Shown piece by piece: positions 1-8,224 of a stretch of 45,537 bases of DNA. The stretch's first letter is position 1; the number at the start of each line of letters is the position of its first letter. The notes below the pieces were generated by a model. It worked only from the letters and a program-made list of their open reading frames with translations. It made no database searches and was not told the DNA's origin. Source of the stretch: Bacillota bacterium (GTDB lineage Bacteria > Bacillota_I > Bacilli_A > RF39 > UBA660); NCBI GenBank assembly GCA_023391185.1, contig JAEWBI010000023.1, positions 1 through 45,537 of the forward strand. Direction: 5' to 3'. The position numbers and the translations under genes were made by a program.

Positions 1-8
1 GAAGTAGT

Positions 9-1127
9 ATGACAAAAAAAGGATTTACATTAATTGAACTTTTGGCAGTAATATTAATACTAGGTATAATAGCGTTAATAGCAATACCAACAGTAACCAA
101 AATCATTGATCAAAGTAAAAAAGGAGCTTTTGAAACAACAGTAAATAATATTGTAGGAGCTATTGAAGATGCATGCGAGCTTCAAACACTAAAAGGTGAA
201 ACAATAGTTTCATCTTATACTTTTACGGATGGTGTTGTGTCACCAAGTTTAAATGTTAAAGGTAATTTACCAAAGACAGGAACAGCGACAGTAGATGAAA
301 GCTGTAATGTAACTTTAAATGTTACCAATGGAAAATTTACAGCAACAAAAACTTCCTCATCAGATAATATAACAGTAGTAGCAGGTGATGAAGTAGAAGT
401 GCCAGAAACACCTACAACATATACGATTTATGCTAATGGTACGGCTATATATTTTAATCCAGTAACTGGAAGTACATGCACAGCAGGAGAAGCAGTTAGT
501 ACAACTGGGACTAAAACTGGATGTATGAAGTGGTATACTTTTAATGATGGTGGAAGTACTACTTCTACAATTAATTTAATATTAGACCATAACACTACAC
601 CTACTGTAGCATGGAATTCAACTGGAAGTAGTGTAAATGGTCCAACCAATTTGCTAACTCAGTTAGTTTCTGATACTAGTTCTTGGGCAGGAGTACCAAC
701 AAGAAATGATAGTTATAGTGTAAGCAACGGAACTTCAACATATACAATAAACTATAATTCGTATAAAGCTAGATTAATAACTTCAGCAGAAATTGCTCAA
801 ATTACAGGAAACAGTAGTTTTGTTGAGGGAAGTTCTTTATTTACAGATTGGTTTTATTTAGATAGCAATAATCAAACACAAACAGTCTCAACGCTTGGTG
901 CTAGTAACTACAAGTGGTTATTTGATTACACTGCAACTTGTACTGAATATGGATGTAGTATAGAAGATGCAAGTACATATGGATACTGGACTTCCACAGC
1001 AGTACCTGGTTATACTTTGTATGGAGGTAACGTTGGTTTTAATGGTATGGTAATTTGTTATAATGTAGATAGTAATGATGGTATTGGGGTTCGACCTGTA
1101 ATAACTATTTCAAAATCAGTCCTTTAA
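9..1127 (+). CDS. Type IV prepilin-like (pseudopilin) surface protein
   Basis: The N-terminus has a class III (prepilin) signal: a short basic leader MTKKG followed by FTLIELLAVILILGIIALIA. Cleavage after G5 would expose a methylatable Phe, with Glu at mature position 5 and a hydrophobic helix to about residue 27. The rest (372 aa) is a Ser/Thr/Asn-rich extracellular part. Its C-terminus, with YWTST near residue 327 and GVRPVI near 362, resembles the surface domain found on many Bacillota prepilin-type proteins. Several Cys residues could form disulfides. It should be processed by a prepilin peptidase and assembled by or displayed through a type IV pilus/competence-like machine, neither of which is in the window. 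GAAGTAG at the very left edge serves as ribosome-binding site. The export class is secure; the function of the C-terminal domain is not. Confidence 0.8.
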   Translation: MTKKGFTLIELLAVILILGIIALIAIPTVTKIIDQSKKGAFETTVNNIVGAIEDACELQTLKGETIVSSYTFTDGVVSPSLNVKGNLPKTGTATVDESCNVTLNVTNGKFTATKTSSSDNITVVAGDEVEVPETPTTYTIYANGTAIYFNPVTGSTCTAGEAVSTTGTKTGCMKWYTFNDGGSTTSTINLILDHNTTPTVAWNSTGSSVNGPTNLLTQLVSDTSSWAGVPTRNDSYSVSNGTSTYTINYNSYKARLITSAEIAQITGNSSFVEGSSLFTDWFYLDSNNQTQTVSTLGASNYKWLFDYTATCTEYGCSIEDASTYGYWTSTAVPGYTLYGGNVGFNGMVICYNVDSNDGIGVRPVITISKSVL

Positions 1128-1184
1128 ACTAATATTATAAAAATTGAATGATTTAAACTATATAATTGAGTTTGGAGATAATAT

Positions 1185-1946
1185 ATGAAATATACAAAAA
1201 CAATAAACAACAATATAATTACTTTTAGTGATTATATTAATAATAAAACAATTTCAATAACTCATAGTGGTGATACGAACTGTAGTGATATTTTAATGAT
1301 CGATAAAGGTTTTAATTATGATTTCATCGATTATGTTCTTAAAGAGTTAAATAAGAGTAATGACTTAAAATGTGTAATATCAACATTTTACGATGATAAG
1401 TTGTTTAAAATAATGGAAGAATCCAACTATAAATTATTGTCTTACGAATACAAAATAAATAAAAGTTTAAAACTAATGAATAAACTTAAATATAATTCTA
1501 CTAATTTATTAAATAACAACAGTAAAAATTACTTTTTAAAAAAGATAAATGAAATATCATCGATTAATTATGAATATTTATATGGCCAACCAAATTTATC
1601 AATAATAGATGAAAATTGGTTTAAAAATGATGACTATAATTATTTAATATATGAGAATAACAATGAAATAGTTGGTATAGTTGATTATAAAGTATATAGA
1701 AATAATAATGAAAGTAATAATACTAGTGTTTTTGATGTTAGTGATATGGTTTGCATTAGATGTTTATTTGGTGAAAACAAAGAAATAATGAAAATGTTAG
1801 TAAGAGACTTGATCTGTAAATTTAACAAGTCAGTTATCATTAATTGTCAATATACAAATAATGAATTAAAAGAAGTTATTGAAGAACTTAATGGAAAATT
1901 AAGATTTGTTCAATTTTTGAAATGTGATTATTATAAAAAAATTTAA
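1185..1946 (+). CDS. Putative GNAT-like acetyltransferase, unassigned
   Basis: A 253-aa soluble protein preceded by GGAGA and ATG. I do not recognise the family with confidence. The C-terminal half (residues about 140-250) has the strand pattern of a GNAT fold: YLIYENNNEIVGIVDYKVY looks like the beta2-beta3 hairpin, then a strand VSDMVCIRC leading to a loop and helix (GENKEIMKMLVRDLICKF) where acetyl-CoA would bind. The N-terminal half is Asn/Lys-rich and may be a second, degenerate GNAT-like lobe. No signal peptide or membrane segment is visible. A strong terminator follows, so it is monocistronic or the last gene of a unit with the prepilin. The substrate is unknown. Confidence 0.45.
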   Translation: MKYTKTINNNIITFSDYINNKTISITHSGDTNCSDILMIDKGFNYDFIDYVLKELNKSNDLKCVISTFYDDKLFKIMEESNYKLLSYEYKINKSLKLMNKLKYNSTNLLNNNSKNYFLKKINEISSINYEYLYGQPNLSIIDENWFKNDDYNYLIYENNNEIVGIVDYKVYRNNNESNNTSVFDVSDMVCIRCLFGENKEIMKMLVRDLICKFNKSVIINCQYTNNELKEVIEELNGKLRFVQFLKCDYYKKI

Positions 1947-2007
1947 AATAATAAAGATTTAAATATAAAGATTGTAACATTTATATAATTTATTAAAATT
2001 AATAAAG

Positions 2008-2041
2008 ACACTAACCAAGGATAATAGTTAGTGTTTTTTTC
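2008..2041 (+). terminator. Rho-independent terminator
   Basis: Perfect 8-bp stem ACACTAAC/GTTAGTGT with an 11-nt loop and a run of T. It ends the acetyltransferase-like gene. An extended -10 element (TGTTATAAT, 2061-2069) follows and probably starts the next transcript. Confidence 0.85.
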
Positions 2042-2124
2042 TTGCGTAAATATTAAAAAATGTTATAATAGGGAAAGTATTAACTTTTTAGGAAAATGAT
2101 TTTATATTTGGAAGTGGTGAAGAT

Positions 2125-2958
2125 ATGCAAGATATAAGCGAATTACTTGTCAAAGAAATAAGAAATGATAATCTTATTGAACTAAATTTTATAAAAAAAT
2201 ATGTTAAAGATTATATCCAGAGGAATAACTTAAATAGATACTTTAATGAATTAATTTTGGAAGTACCTAAACATGCTTTAAAATGTAATTTAATATGTGT
2301 TTATGATCCCAAAACCAAAAATTTACATATTGATGATGATAGAATGATAAGTTCTATTATTAATGCAACTTATTTAAAGGATAAAGATGCCTTTGATAGT
2401 AATGATTTAATCTTTATATACGCACTTTATTTAGTATATATGACACATGAACTTACTCATATAAAGCAAAATAAAATAGTTCATTCTTTTAAAAATACTC
2501 CTGAAGCGAGTTTAATTAGAGATTCTTTTATTGTTCACGATAAATATTATGAGTTTTATTTAGCTAATCATGAAATCTTTATGAGTGAACACAATGCTAA
2601 TATGGAAGCTATATTTAAAGTTTTAGATTTATTTAGCGATGCTAATTTATTAAATGATAAAAGAATTTTAAATGAATATAACAGTTTTATGTGTAATTTT
2701 ATAACTAAATCGTATGAAAAAGCAGGCAATTTTTTAATCTCACCAACAGCTTTATTTTATGAAAACTTTAAAGAAAAAAATAAATTTTATATTTTAGAAA
2801 AAGAAATTAGTAAAGACAATTATAAAAGAATTCTTTATGGTATGCCTTTTGATGCTGAACTTTATGATAAATTAAAAAAGATTGAAGATAAGCATGCAGA
2901 AGTAACTAATGTTAAAAAAATGATTTTAAGAAGTGGTGACTATGGGAAAAATTTCTAA
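2125..2958 (+). CDS. HExxH-motif putative zinc metallopeptidase-like protein
   Basis: A 277-aa cytoplasmic-looking protein with no signal peptide. A gluzincin-type motif HELTH lies at residues 108-112 inside a helix (VYMTHELTHIKQ), and downstream acidic residues (SEHNANMEA near 153-161) could provide the third zinc ligand. The family is not recognised and no substrate can be named. It starts after GGAAGTGGTGA, and its last 17 nt overlap the WYL-type regulator that follows, so the two are probably translationally coupled. It is one of four HExxH proteins in the window (H108 here; others at 16727, 34361 and 44164). The motif is clear, but catalytic activity is inferred. Confidence 0.6.
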   Translation: MQDISELLVKEIRNDNLIELNFIKKYVKDYIQRNNLNRYFNELILEVPKHALKCNLICVYDPKTKNLHIDDDRMISSIINATYLKDKDAFDSNDLIFIYALYLVYMTHELTHIKQNKIVHSFKNTPEASLIRDSFIVHDKYYEFYLANHEIFMSEHNANMEAIFKVLDLFSDANLLNDKRILNEYNSFMCNFITKSYEKAGNFLISPTALFYENFKEKNKFYILEKEISKDNYKRILYGMPFDAELYDKLKKIEDKHAEVTNVKKMILRSGDYGKNF

Positions 2959-3541
2959 TATCATTACAATGATGCAACTACTAAATACCGGCAAAAAATA
3001 CACTGTTGATGAATTATCTAATATACTTGAAGTAACACCTAGAATGGTAAGAGTTTATAAAGAAGAATTAGATAAAGCTGGGATTTATGTAGATACAATA
3101 ATGGGTCCATATGGTGGTTATGTTCTTAATCAAAGTATAAGAATTCCTGCTAGAAAGTTTAGAAAAAAAGATGTTGATTTATTAAATAATATCAATAATA
3201 TACTTTCTGATAATAAACTTAAAAATGATTTATATATTCTTACTGATAAAGTAAGAGGAGTATTTAAAGGATCAAAAGAAGAAGCGAGAGAACTTGATAT
3301 AGAGGGTGTTAATGATAAATACAATATCTTAACTAGAGCTGTAAAAGAAAAAAGGAAAGTTAAAATAAAATATTATTCATATAATAAAGGCGAAAATATT
3401 AGAGTTATTTGTCCAATAGAATTATTTTTGTTTAGTGATGGCTGGTACGCAGCTGCATACTGTGAACTTAGAAAAGATATCCGTCACTTTGAATTAAAAA
3501 GAATTAGTGAAATAGAAATATTAAACGAAAATTATGAGTAG
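2942..3541 (+). CDS. HTH-WYL domain transcriptional regulator
   Basis: An N-terminal winged helix of the DeoR/YafY type (VDELSNILEVTPRMVRVYKEEL, then a GPYGGY wing) is followed by a WYL domain at about residues 110-195 (KVKIKYYSYN, ICPIELFLFSDGWYAAAY, ELKRISEIE). WYL domains usually bind small ligands or nucleic acid and modulate the HTH. An in-frame GTG at 2933 is possible, but ATG at 2942 is preferred because AAGTGGTGA (2931-2939) then sits as its ribosome-binding site. It overlaps the end of the HExxH gene by 17 nt and lies upstream of the SIS/Ham1-like pair, so it may control either. At about 200 aa it is shorter than most YafY-type proteins, which run near 300. Confidence 0.8.
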   Translation: MGKISNIITMMQLLNTGKKYTVDELSNILEVTPRMVRVYKEELDKAGIYVDTIMGPYGGYVLNQSIRIPARKFRKKDVDLLNNINNILSDNKLKNDLYILTDKVRGVFKGSKEEARELDIEGVNDKYNILTRAVKEKRKVKIKYYSYNKGENIRVICPIELFLFSDGWYAAAYCELRKDIRHFELKRISEIEILNENYE

Positions 3542-3591
3542 ACCATATAGTTCCTACTTAAGTAGTATTCTTTACTTAGGAGGAATTTTTT

Positions 3592-4533
3592 ATGGAAAAG
3601 AATATGAAAGAAAACTTTGAATTACTAAATAAAAGGATTATTGATACAAACAAAACTAGTGATTTATTAAAAATTAAACAACAACTTTTAAGTATTAAAG
3701 GTAATACTATATGCATTGGTGTTGGTGGATCTAATGTTGTTGCTGAATACGCTTCTAAAATAATATCAAAATTAAGTGATGGTATTGTTTTATGTAAGCA
3801 ACCTCGGGATTTAGAGCATATTAATTTATCAAATTTTAACAATATTTTAATTGTTAGTTATAGCGGAAGTGGTACAGCTGTTGAATTAGGACTAAATAAT
3901 AAATTAAATAAGTACTTATTATCTAATAATGATATAAAATATGATGGTGTAACTAATTTAATATATAATAATACCCTTATTAAGGAAGATAGCTTTATTT
4001 CCCTTGCTTCAACTTTGATGCCTATGTCTATTCTTCTTAACTGTTATATGGGATTAAGAAATCCTCATTATATAAGCATTATAGAAGAAATGTTTGAAAG
4101 GATAAAGGTTAATATTAAATGGAATGATATATATGAAATAATTGGTGGTATAGAAAACAGTACAACTATAAAATACTTAGAGAGTACTATGACAGAATCT
4201 GGGATAGCAATTCCTCTTGTCCATGATAAATATGAGTATTGCCATGGTAGAAGCACAGTATCGTATAAGAATAATAATGGTTTAATTTACTTAAGTAATA
4301 ATAATAAGGAATTAGACAAGATTATTTTAGATAATGCTAAAAGATACTATACTGAAGTAATTCAGTTAAGAAATTTTTATCCTAATCCAGATGAATTAAC
4401 TGATGAATTTTTTATGACATTACAAGCCATGTATTTAACTAAAAAACTAGCTGAAAACAAAGGAGAAGATCTATCAAAAGTAGATCATAGTCCTATGACT
4501 TATAAATTATATAAATTTAAAGGAACTATGTGA
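3592..4533 (+). CDS. SIS (sugar isomerase) domain protein
   Basis: A 313-aa protein with two SIS-like halves. The first shows a phosphosugar-binding glycine/serine pattern: CIGVGGSNVVAEYASK near residues 39-54 and ILIVSYSGSGTAVELG near 85-100. The second contains YCHGRSTVSY near 220. SIS domains bind or isomerise phosphosugars, as in glucosamine-6-phosphate synthase isomerase domains and RpiR regulators. No glutaminase or DNA-binding domain is fused. AGGAGG precedes the ATG; the SD lies in a weak hairpin (CTTAAGTA/TACTTAGG, one G-U pair), so translation may be modulated. The Ham1-like gene follows after 7 nt, indicating an operon. The exact sugar is unknown. Confidence 0.75.
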   Translation: MEKNMKENFELLNKRIIDTNKTSDLLKIKQQLLSIKGNTICIGVGGSNVVAEYASKIISKLSDGIVLCKQPRDLEHINLSNFNNILIVSYSGSGTAVELGLNNKLNKYLLSNNDIKYDGVTNLIYNNTLIKEDSFISLASTLMPMSILLNCYMGLRNPHYISIIEEMFERIKVNIKWNDIYEIIGGIENSTTIKYLESTMTESGIAIPLVHDKYEYCHGRSTVSYKNNNGLIYLSNNNKELDKIILDNAKRYYTEVIQLRNFYPNPDELTDEFFMTLQAMYLTKKLAENKGEDLSKVDHSPMTYKLYKFKGTM

Positions 4534-4540
4534 GGTATTT

Positions 4541-5131
4541 ATGAAAGAAGTAATATTTGTAACAGGAAATCAAGGAAAACGAATAACAGCTGAAGAAACA
4601 TTAAAAAACACTACTGTTATTTGTGAAGATTTTGGTTTTATAGAACCAGACATTAATGATATAGAATATATTGCTAAGGAAAAAGTTCTTTATGCTTATA
4701 AACATACTGGTAAACCATGTATTGCTTTAGATGCTGGTTTTTACATTCCTAATTATCCAGGCAATCCTAATTTTCCAGGGGCCTTCCCAAAGAGGGAATT
4801 ACTGGATAAAATAGGTATTGATGGTCTATTAATTAATATGAAAGATGTTAAAGATCGCACTTGCTATTTTAAAGAATGCTTAGCATATTATGATGGTGTA
4901 GAACTTAAATATTTTCATAGTAATAGTAATGGTACTTTAAGTGATGAGATAAAAGGAAATGATTCATCTAAAAAATGGTCTGAATTATGGTATGTATATA
5001 TACCAGATGGTTATAATAAAACTTTAGCTGAAATGACAGATGAAGAAAGAAATAGTCGTAGAGAACATAAATCTTCTGCTTTAAAAGATTTTGGGATTTG
5101 GTATAATTCAATAAAAATTTTAAAAAAGTGA
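4541..5131 (+). CDS. Ham1/RdgB-family non-canonical purine NTP pyrophosphatase-like protein
   Basis: A 196-aa protein with the ITPase fold signatures of PF01725: an N-terminal EVIFVTGNQGKR (TGNxxK nucleotide-binding loop) and a central ALDAGFYI followed by a GNPNFPGAF loop, corresponding to the catalytic (S/D)DSGL...GxPG segment. Canonical enzymes hydrolyse XTP, dITP or ITP to the monophosphate and keep the nucleotide pool clean. Here the usual DDSG reads LDAG, so one of the paired acids is missing, and the C-terminal third is atypical. It may therefore use a different nucleotide or sugar nucleotide. GAGG precedes the ATG and the SIS gene ends 7 nt upstream. It ends with TGA, then a strong terminator. 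Confidence 0.7.
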   Translation: MKEVIFVTGNQGKRITAEETLKNTTVICEDFGFIEPDINDIEYIAKEKVLYAYKHTGKPCIALDAGFYIPNYPGNPNFPGAFPKRELLDKIGIDGLLINMKDVKDRTCYFKECLAYYDGVELKYFHSNSNGTLSDEIKGNDSSKKWSELWYVYIPDGYNKTLAEMTDEERNSRREHKSSALKDFGIWYNSIKILKK

Positions 5132-5161
5132 TTAGTAAATATGAGGTTAATTGTTCAAAAT

Positions 5162-5187
5162 AAGTTGTTAACATAACAGCTTTTTTT
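5162..5187 (+). terminator. Rho-independent terminator
   Basis: AAGTTGTTA/TAACAGCTT stem (9 bp, one G-U), 3-nt loop, then T7. It closes the SIS-Ham1 operon and directly abuts the next promoter. Confidence 0.85.
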
Positions 5188-5188
5188 C

Positions 5189-5216
5189 TTGAAAAAATAT
5201 TTATATATGGTATAAT
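5189..5216 (+). promoter_or_regulatory. Sigma-A promoter of the CYTH gene cluster
   Basis: TTGAAA (5189-5194), 16-nt spacer, perfect TATAAT (5211-5216). Transcription should begin near 5223, which rules out the upstream in-frame ATG at 5224 as translation start and supports ATG 5248. Confidence 0.75.
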
Positions 5217-5247
5217 AGCAGCCATGGGGCATATAAGGGGTGATTGT

Positions 5248-6087
5248 ATGGCAAAAATGGAAAAAGAAGTTAAAGTACTTAATATTGATTTAGATAGTAT
5301 AGAAGAAATTATTCAGAATAATGATGGTGTATTAGTAGAAGACAGCATACAAAAAATTTATACTTATGATCTAGGAACAATAAAGGGTAGATATAAAGAC
5401 TTATTATTACAGTTTAAAGATGATAATTTTGAATTGATGAAATCAAAATTTAGTTTACTATTTTTTGAAATAGATAATTTGATTACACCAGATATGAAAT
5501 CTTTACTAATGGAAAATTATGGAATAAATAATTTAGTAGAACTTGCAATGAGTACTAAAAATATGCAAGAGCTTAAGAGTTTTGTAAATGAAAAAGTAGT
5601 AGAAAGTATAGTTTCTAATTTTGGGATTAATCCTAATAAATGGGTTCGTTTAAGAGAAACAAATAATTTAACTACTATAACAGTAAAAAATATATTAGAA
5701 ACTACTGTAGATTCATTACAACCAGTTCTTGAAACAGAGGTAGAAGTACCTTCTATTAAAGATGCTAATGCTTTACTTGAACAGTTAGGATTTTCTTTTA
5801 GAAATTATCAGGAAAAGAGAAGAATTACTTATAATATCAATGGTACAGAATTAGACATAGATTTTTGGCCTTTAATACCGCCATATTTAGAAATTGAAGG
5901 AAACTCAATGGCAGAAATTGATGAAGTTATAGATAAACTTAATTTAAGAAAGTATGAGATAGTATCATGTAATACAGAAGAGGTATATAAAAAATACGGT
6001 ATAAATATTTATGATTATAGAGAGTTGAGATTTGATGAAAAAAGTGAATGTAAACAAAATATGTTGGAACATAACAGAAAATTGTAA
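5248..6087 (+). CDS. CYTH domain protein
   Basis: Begins with the CYTH hallmark ExExK (EKEVK, residues 5-9) and ends with the family's strand pair ELDIDFWPLIPPYLEIEG (about residues 204-221 of the 279-aa protein). CYTH tunnel enzymes (class IV adenylate cyclases, thiamine triphosphatases, polyphosphatases) bind triphosphates with metal inside a beta-barrel. A helical insert of roughly 100 residues (about 50-150) sits between the N-terminal strand and the rest, unlike minimal CYTH proteins. ATG 5248 is chosen because AAGGGGTGA lies just upstream. The last 53 nt overlap the radical SAM gene in another frame. The substrate is unresolved. Confidence 0.75.
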   Translation: MAKMEKEVKVLNIDLDSIEEIIQNNDGVLVEDSIQKIYTYDLGTIKGRYKDLLLQFKDDNFELMKSKFSLLFFEIDNLITPDMKSLLMENYGINNLVELAMSTKNMQELKSFVNEKVVESIVSNFGINPNKWVRLRETNNLTTITVKNILETTVDSLQPVLETEVEVPSIKDANALLEQLGFSFRNYQEKRRITYNINGTELDIDFWPLIPPYLEIEGNSMAEIDEVIDKLNLRKYEIVSCNTEEVYKKYGINIYDYRELRFDEKSECKQNMLEHNRKL

Positions 6088-6808
6088 TCGAAGTTGTAAA
6101 CACTGTTTTAGATTTAGAAATAGTGAAGAACTTTCTTTAGAAGATAATATGAAAATATTAAAAAAACTAAAAAAAGAAGGTACTAAATCCATAACATGGA
6201 CTGGCGGAGAAGCAACACTATATCCTAATATTGAGGTTTTAATAAACAAATCCCATGATATGGGAATAATTAATAATTTAATTACTAATGGTAGTACACT
6301 AACTCCAAAGATTATTAAAGAAAAGTTTAGTAATCTTGATAGTATAACATTTTCTTTAGATTTCATATCTGATGAAGATAATATCAAGTTTGGTAGAGGA
6401 GATAACTATTTTAGTCATTTAAAAGAAATAATTTCTTATATAAACGAAGAACTTCCTAATATCAAAGTAAAAATAAACACTGTAATTTTAAGAGATAATA
6501 AGGAATTACTTATTGATATATATAACGAAATTAAAAAGTTTAATATTTCTAAATGGAAACTTATTAAATTTGTTAGTTTTAGAGGAACAGCCTACAAAAA
6601 TAAAGATAGGTATTCAACAACGACAGATGATTTTATAAGAAAAATTGTTGAAGTTAGAAGAAATCATGATAATAGTTTTGAAATTGAAACAGTAACTACT
6701 CTTAATTTAGAACAAAATCATGTCATGATTAAGCCAAATGGTGATCTAGTTATAACAATTGAGGGAATAGATAATTTATTATTTAATATACTAAAAGAAG
6801 GTGAATAA
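6035..6808 (+). CDS. Radical SAM domain protein
   Basis: The CxxxCxxC iron-sulfur motif reads CNRSCKHC (C17, C21, C24 from ATG 6035), followed by the SAM-binding GGE motif in TWTGGEATLYPN and a barrel consistent with PF04055. At about 257 aa it is a minimal barrel. No SPASM/twitch cysteine cluster is visible at the C-terminus, so it is probably not a multi-cluster peptide-modifying enzyme. TTG at 6032 is possible, but ATG 6035 behind GAGTTGAG is more likely. It overlaps the CYTH gene by 53 nt and is followed at once by a LysR gene, implying one transcript. The N-terminal spacing resembles small radical SAM enzymes of unknown substrate; I cannot name the reaction. Confidence 0.8.
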   Translation: MKKVNVNKICWNITENCNRSCKHCFRFRNSEELSLEDNMKILKKLKKEGTKSITWTGGEATLYPNIEVLINKSHDMGIINNLITNGSTLTPKIIKEKFSNLDSITFSLDFISDEDNIKFGRGDNYFSHLKEIISYINEELPNIKVKINTVILRDNKELLIDIYNEIKKFNISKWKLIKFVSFRGTAYKNKDRYSTTTDDFIRKIVEVRRNHDNSFEIETVTTLNLEQNHVMIKPNGDLVITIEGIDNLLFNILKEGE

Positions 6809-6809
6809 T

Positions 6810-7715
6810 ATGATAGAATACAAAGACGGGATTAATCTTAATTTATATAGAGTGTTTTATTATGTAGCTAAAGAAGGTAGTATATCTGCAGCTGCTAAAA
6901 AAATATACATATCTCAGCCTGCTATTTCTAAGTCTTTAAAGAAGTTAGAAGAATTACTTAATGTAGATTTATTCTATCGTACACTTACCGGAGTTCAGCT
7001 TACTGAGTTTGGCGAGACACTACTATTTTATGTGGAGAATGCTTACAATAGCGTTCTTACTGCTGAAAGAACATTAGTTGAAAGCAAAGCCTTAGAGCGA
7101 GGAAAAATTTCAATTGGTGTACCTTCACATATTGGTTCTTTCTTTCTATTTGAATATATAGAAAAATTCAAAAAGGACTATCCTAATATTCATATAAAGA
7201 TAGTAAGTAGATCAACAAAAGAAATGTTAGAACAGCTTGAGTCTCATGAAATAGATTTCATGATAGATTCTTCGCCAATAAATACTAAATATAATAATAT
7301 AATTATTGAAAAATTAGTTTCATTTCCAACTTCTTTTATAACAAAAAAACAATATGACAATGAAATAAAATCATTAAAAGAATTTGAAAAAGAAGCATTT
7401 ATATTACCAGTTAATCGTAGTAGTAGAAGAAGAGAGCTTGAAACACTTTTATCATCAAATAATATTAAACTAAACAATATTATTGAAATAGAAACAACAG
7501 AAATGGCTATTACAGCTGCTAAAAAGGGTTTTGGTATTTGTGTTGTAGCAGAAGAAGCAGTAAGAATGGAACTAGAACTAAAACAATTATATAAAATAAA
7601 CATAAAAGAAAAATTACCAGATTTGGAGATAAATTTAGTTTATATTGAGAACTTCTTACCTCCAGCACCGCGTAAATTTATTGATATGTTTTTAGGACAA
7701 AAGGACTTGAAATAA
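6810..7715 (+). CDS. LysR family transcriptional regulator
   Basis: Classic LysR architecture. The N-terminal winged HTH spans about residues 5-65 (FYYVAKEGSISAAAKKIYIS, QPAISKSLKKLEE, then LFYRT...LTEFGETLL), a linker helix follows, and a periplasmic-binding-like effector domain starts with GKISIGVPSHIG near residue 92. Length (301 aa) is normal. A GTG at 6801 is in frame, but AAGAAGGTGAA serves ATG 6810. It is co-directional with and 1 nt after the radical SAM stop, so it is transcribed with the genes it may regulate, which is less usual than the divergent LysR arrangement. The stop codon lies inside the terminator hairpin. Confidence 0.92.
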   Translation: MIEYKDGINLNLYRVFYYVAKEGSISAAAKKIYISQPAISKSLKKLEELLNVDLFYRTLTGVQLTEFGETLLFYVENAYNSVLTAERTLVESKALERGKISIGVPSHIGSFFLFEYIEKFKKDYPNIHIKIVSRSTKEMLEQLESHEIDFMIDSSPINTKYNNIIIEKLVSFPTSFITKKQYDNEIKSLKEFEKEAFILPVNRSSRRRELETLLSSNNIKLNNIIEIETTEMAITAAKKGFGICVVAEEAVRMELELKQLYKINIKEKLPDLEINLVYIENFLPPAPRKFIDMFLGQKDLK

Positions 7716-7724
7716 GTTCTTTTT
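7701..7724 (+). terminator. Rho-independent terminator
   Basis: AAGGACTT/AAGTTCTT stem with one G-U and a 5-nt loop containing part of the LysR stop codon, then T-rich tail. Confidence 0.7.
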
Positions 7725-7879
7725 CTATAATCAATAGTTATATAAGTTATAATTAATGATTAATGCTTTATGTTTTGGTTATACCATACATATAAAAGAA
7801 GTATTAGTTATATTTTGAAATAACTGCTACAATAATATTTAACACTTATAGAGATTATAGTATTAAGTAGTGGTGATTT

Positions 7880-8137
7880 ATGAAAGAAATAAATAGAATG
7901 TGTAATATAGCGAAAATAGTATTTAAAGATAACTTAGTTACTTTATCACTTGAAAATGACTTAAATAGCAAATATTATATTACTAGTATAATTTTAAAGG
8001 AAAAGAATAACGAACAATTAGAGAGATTTATTACTGATTGTGATGAACTTATATCAAAACCTGTAACTTTTAGATTGTTTGAAAACAATAATGTAAGTGA
8101 AAATAGTTTTAAAAACATTTTAATTAGTAACAATTAA
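7880..8137 (+). CDS. Small hypothetical protein
   Basis: An 85-aa acidic soluble protein starting after TAGTGGTGA. No signal peptide, membrane segment or recognisable domain. The N-terminal half has alternating strand-like segments (IAKIVFKDNLVTLSLEND, YYITSIILKEK) and the second half a probable helix. It stands alone between a terminator upstream and one just downstream. Coding is supported by the good ribosome-binding site and its fit between transcription signals, not by homology. Confidence 0.55.
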   Translation: MKEINRMCNIAKIVFKDNLVTLSLENDLNSKYYITSIILKEKNNEQLERFITDCDELISKPVTFRLFENNNVSENSFKNILISNN

Positions 8138-8156
8138 TTATGTTTTATACTACTAA

Positions 8157-8180
8157 AAATAACTGTTAAAGTTATTTTTT
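8157..8180 (+). terminator. Rho-independent terminator
   Basis: AAATAACT/AGTTATTT stem, 5-nt loop, T-run. Followed 14 nt later by an extended -10 (TGTTATAAT, 8191-8199) for the cardiolipin synthase gene. Confidence 0.75.
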
Positions 8181-8224
8181 TGTGCTTTTATGTTATAATG
8201 TAATAAGAATAAGCGAGGTGTAAA

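Noticed and set aside
5224..5247. ATG 5224 as start of the CYTH gene
   Set aside because: It coincides with the predicted transcription start and has no Shine-Dalgarno; ATG 5248 has AAGGGGTGA.
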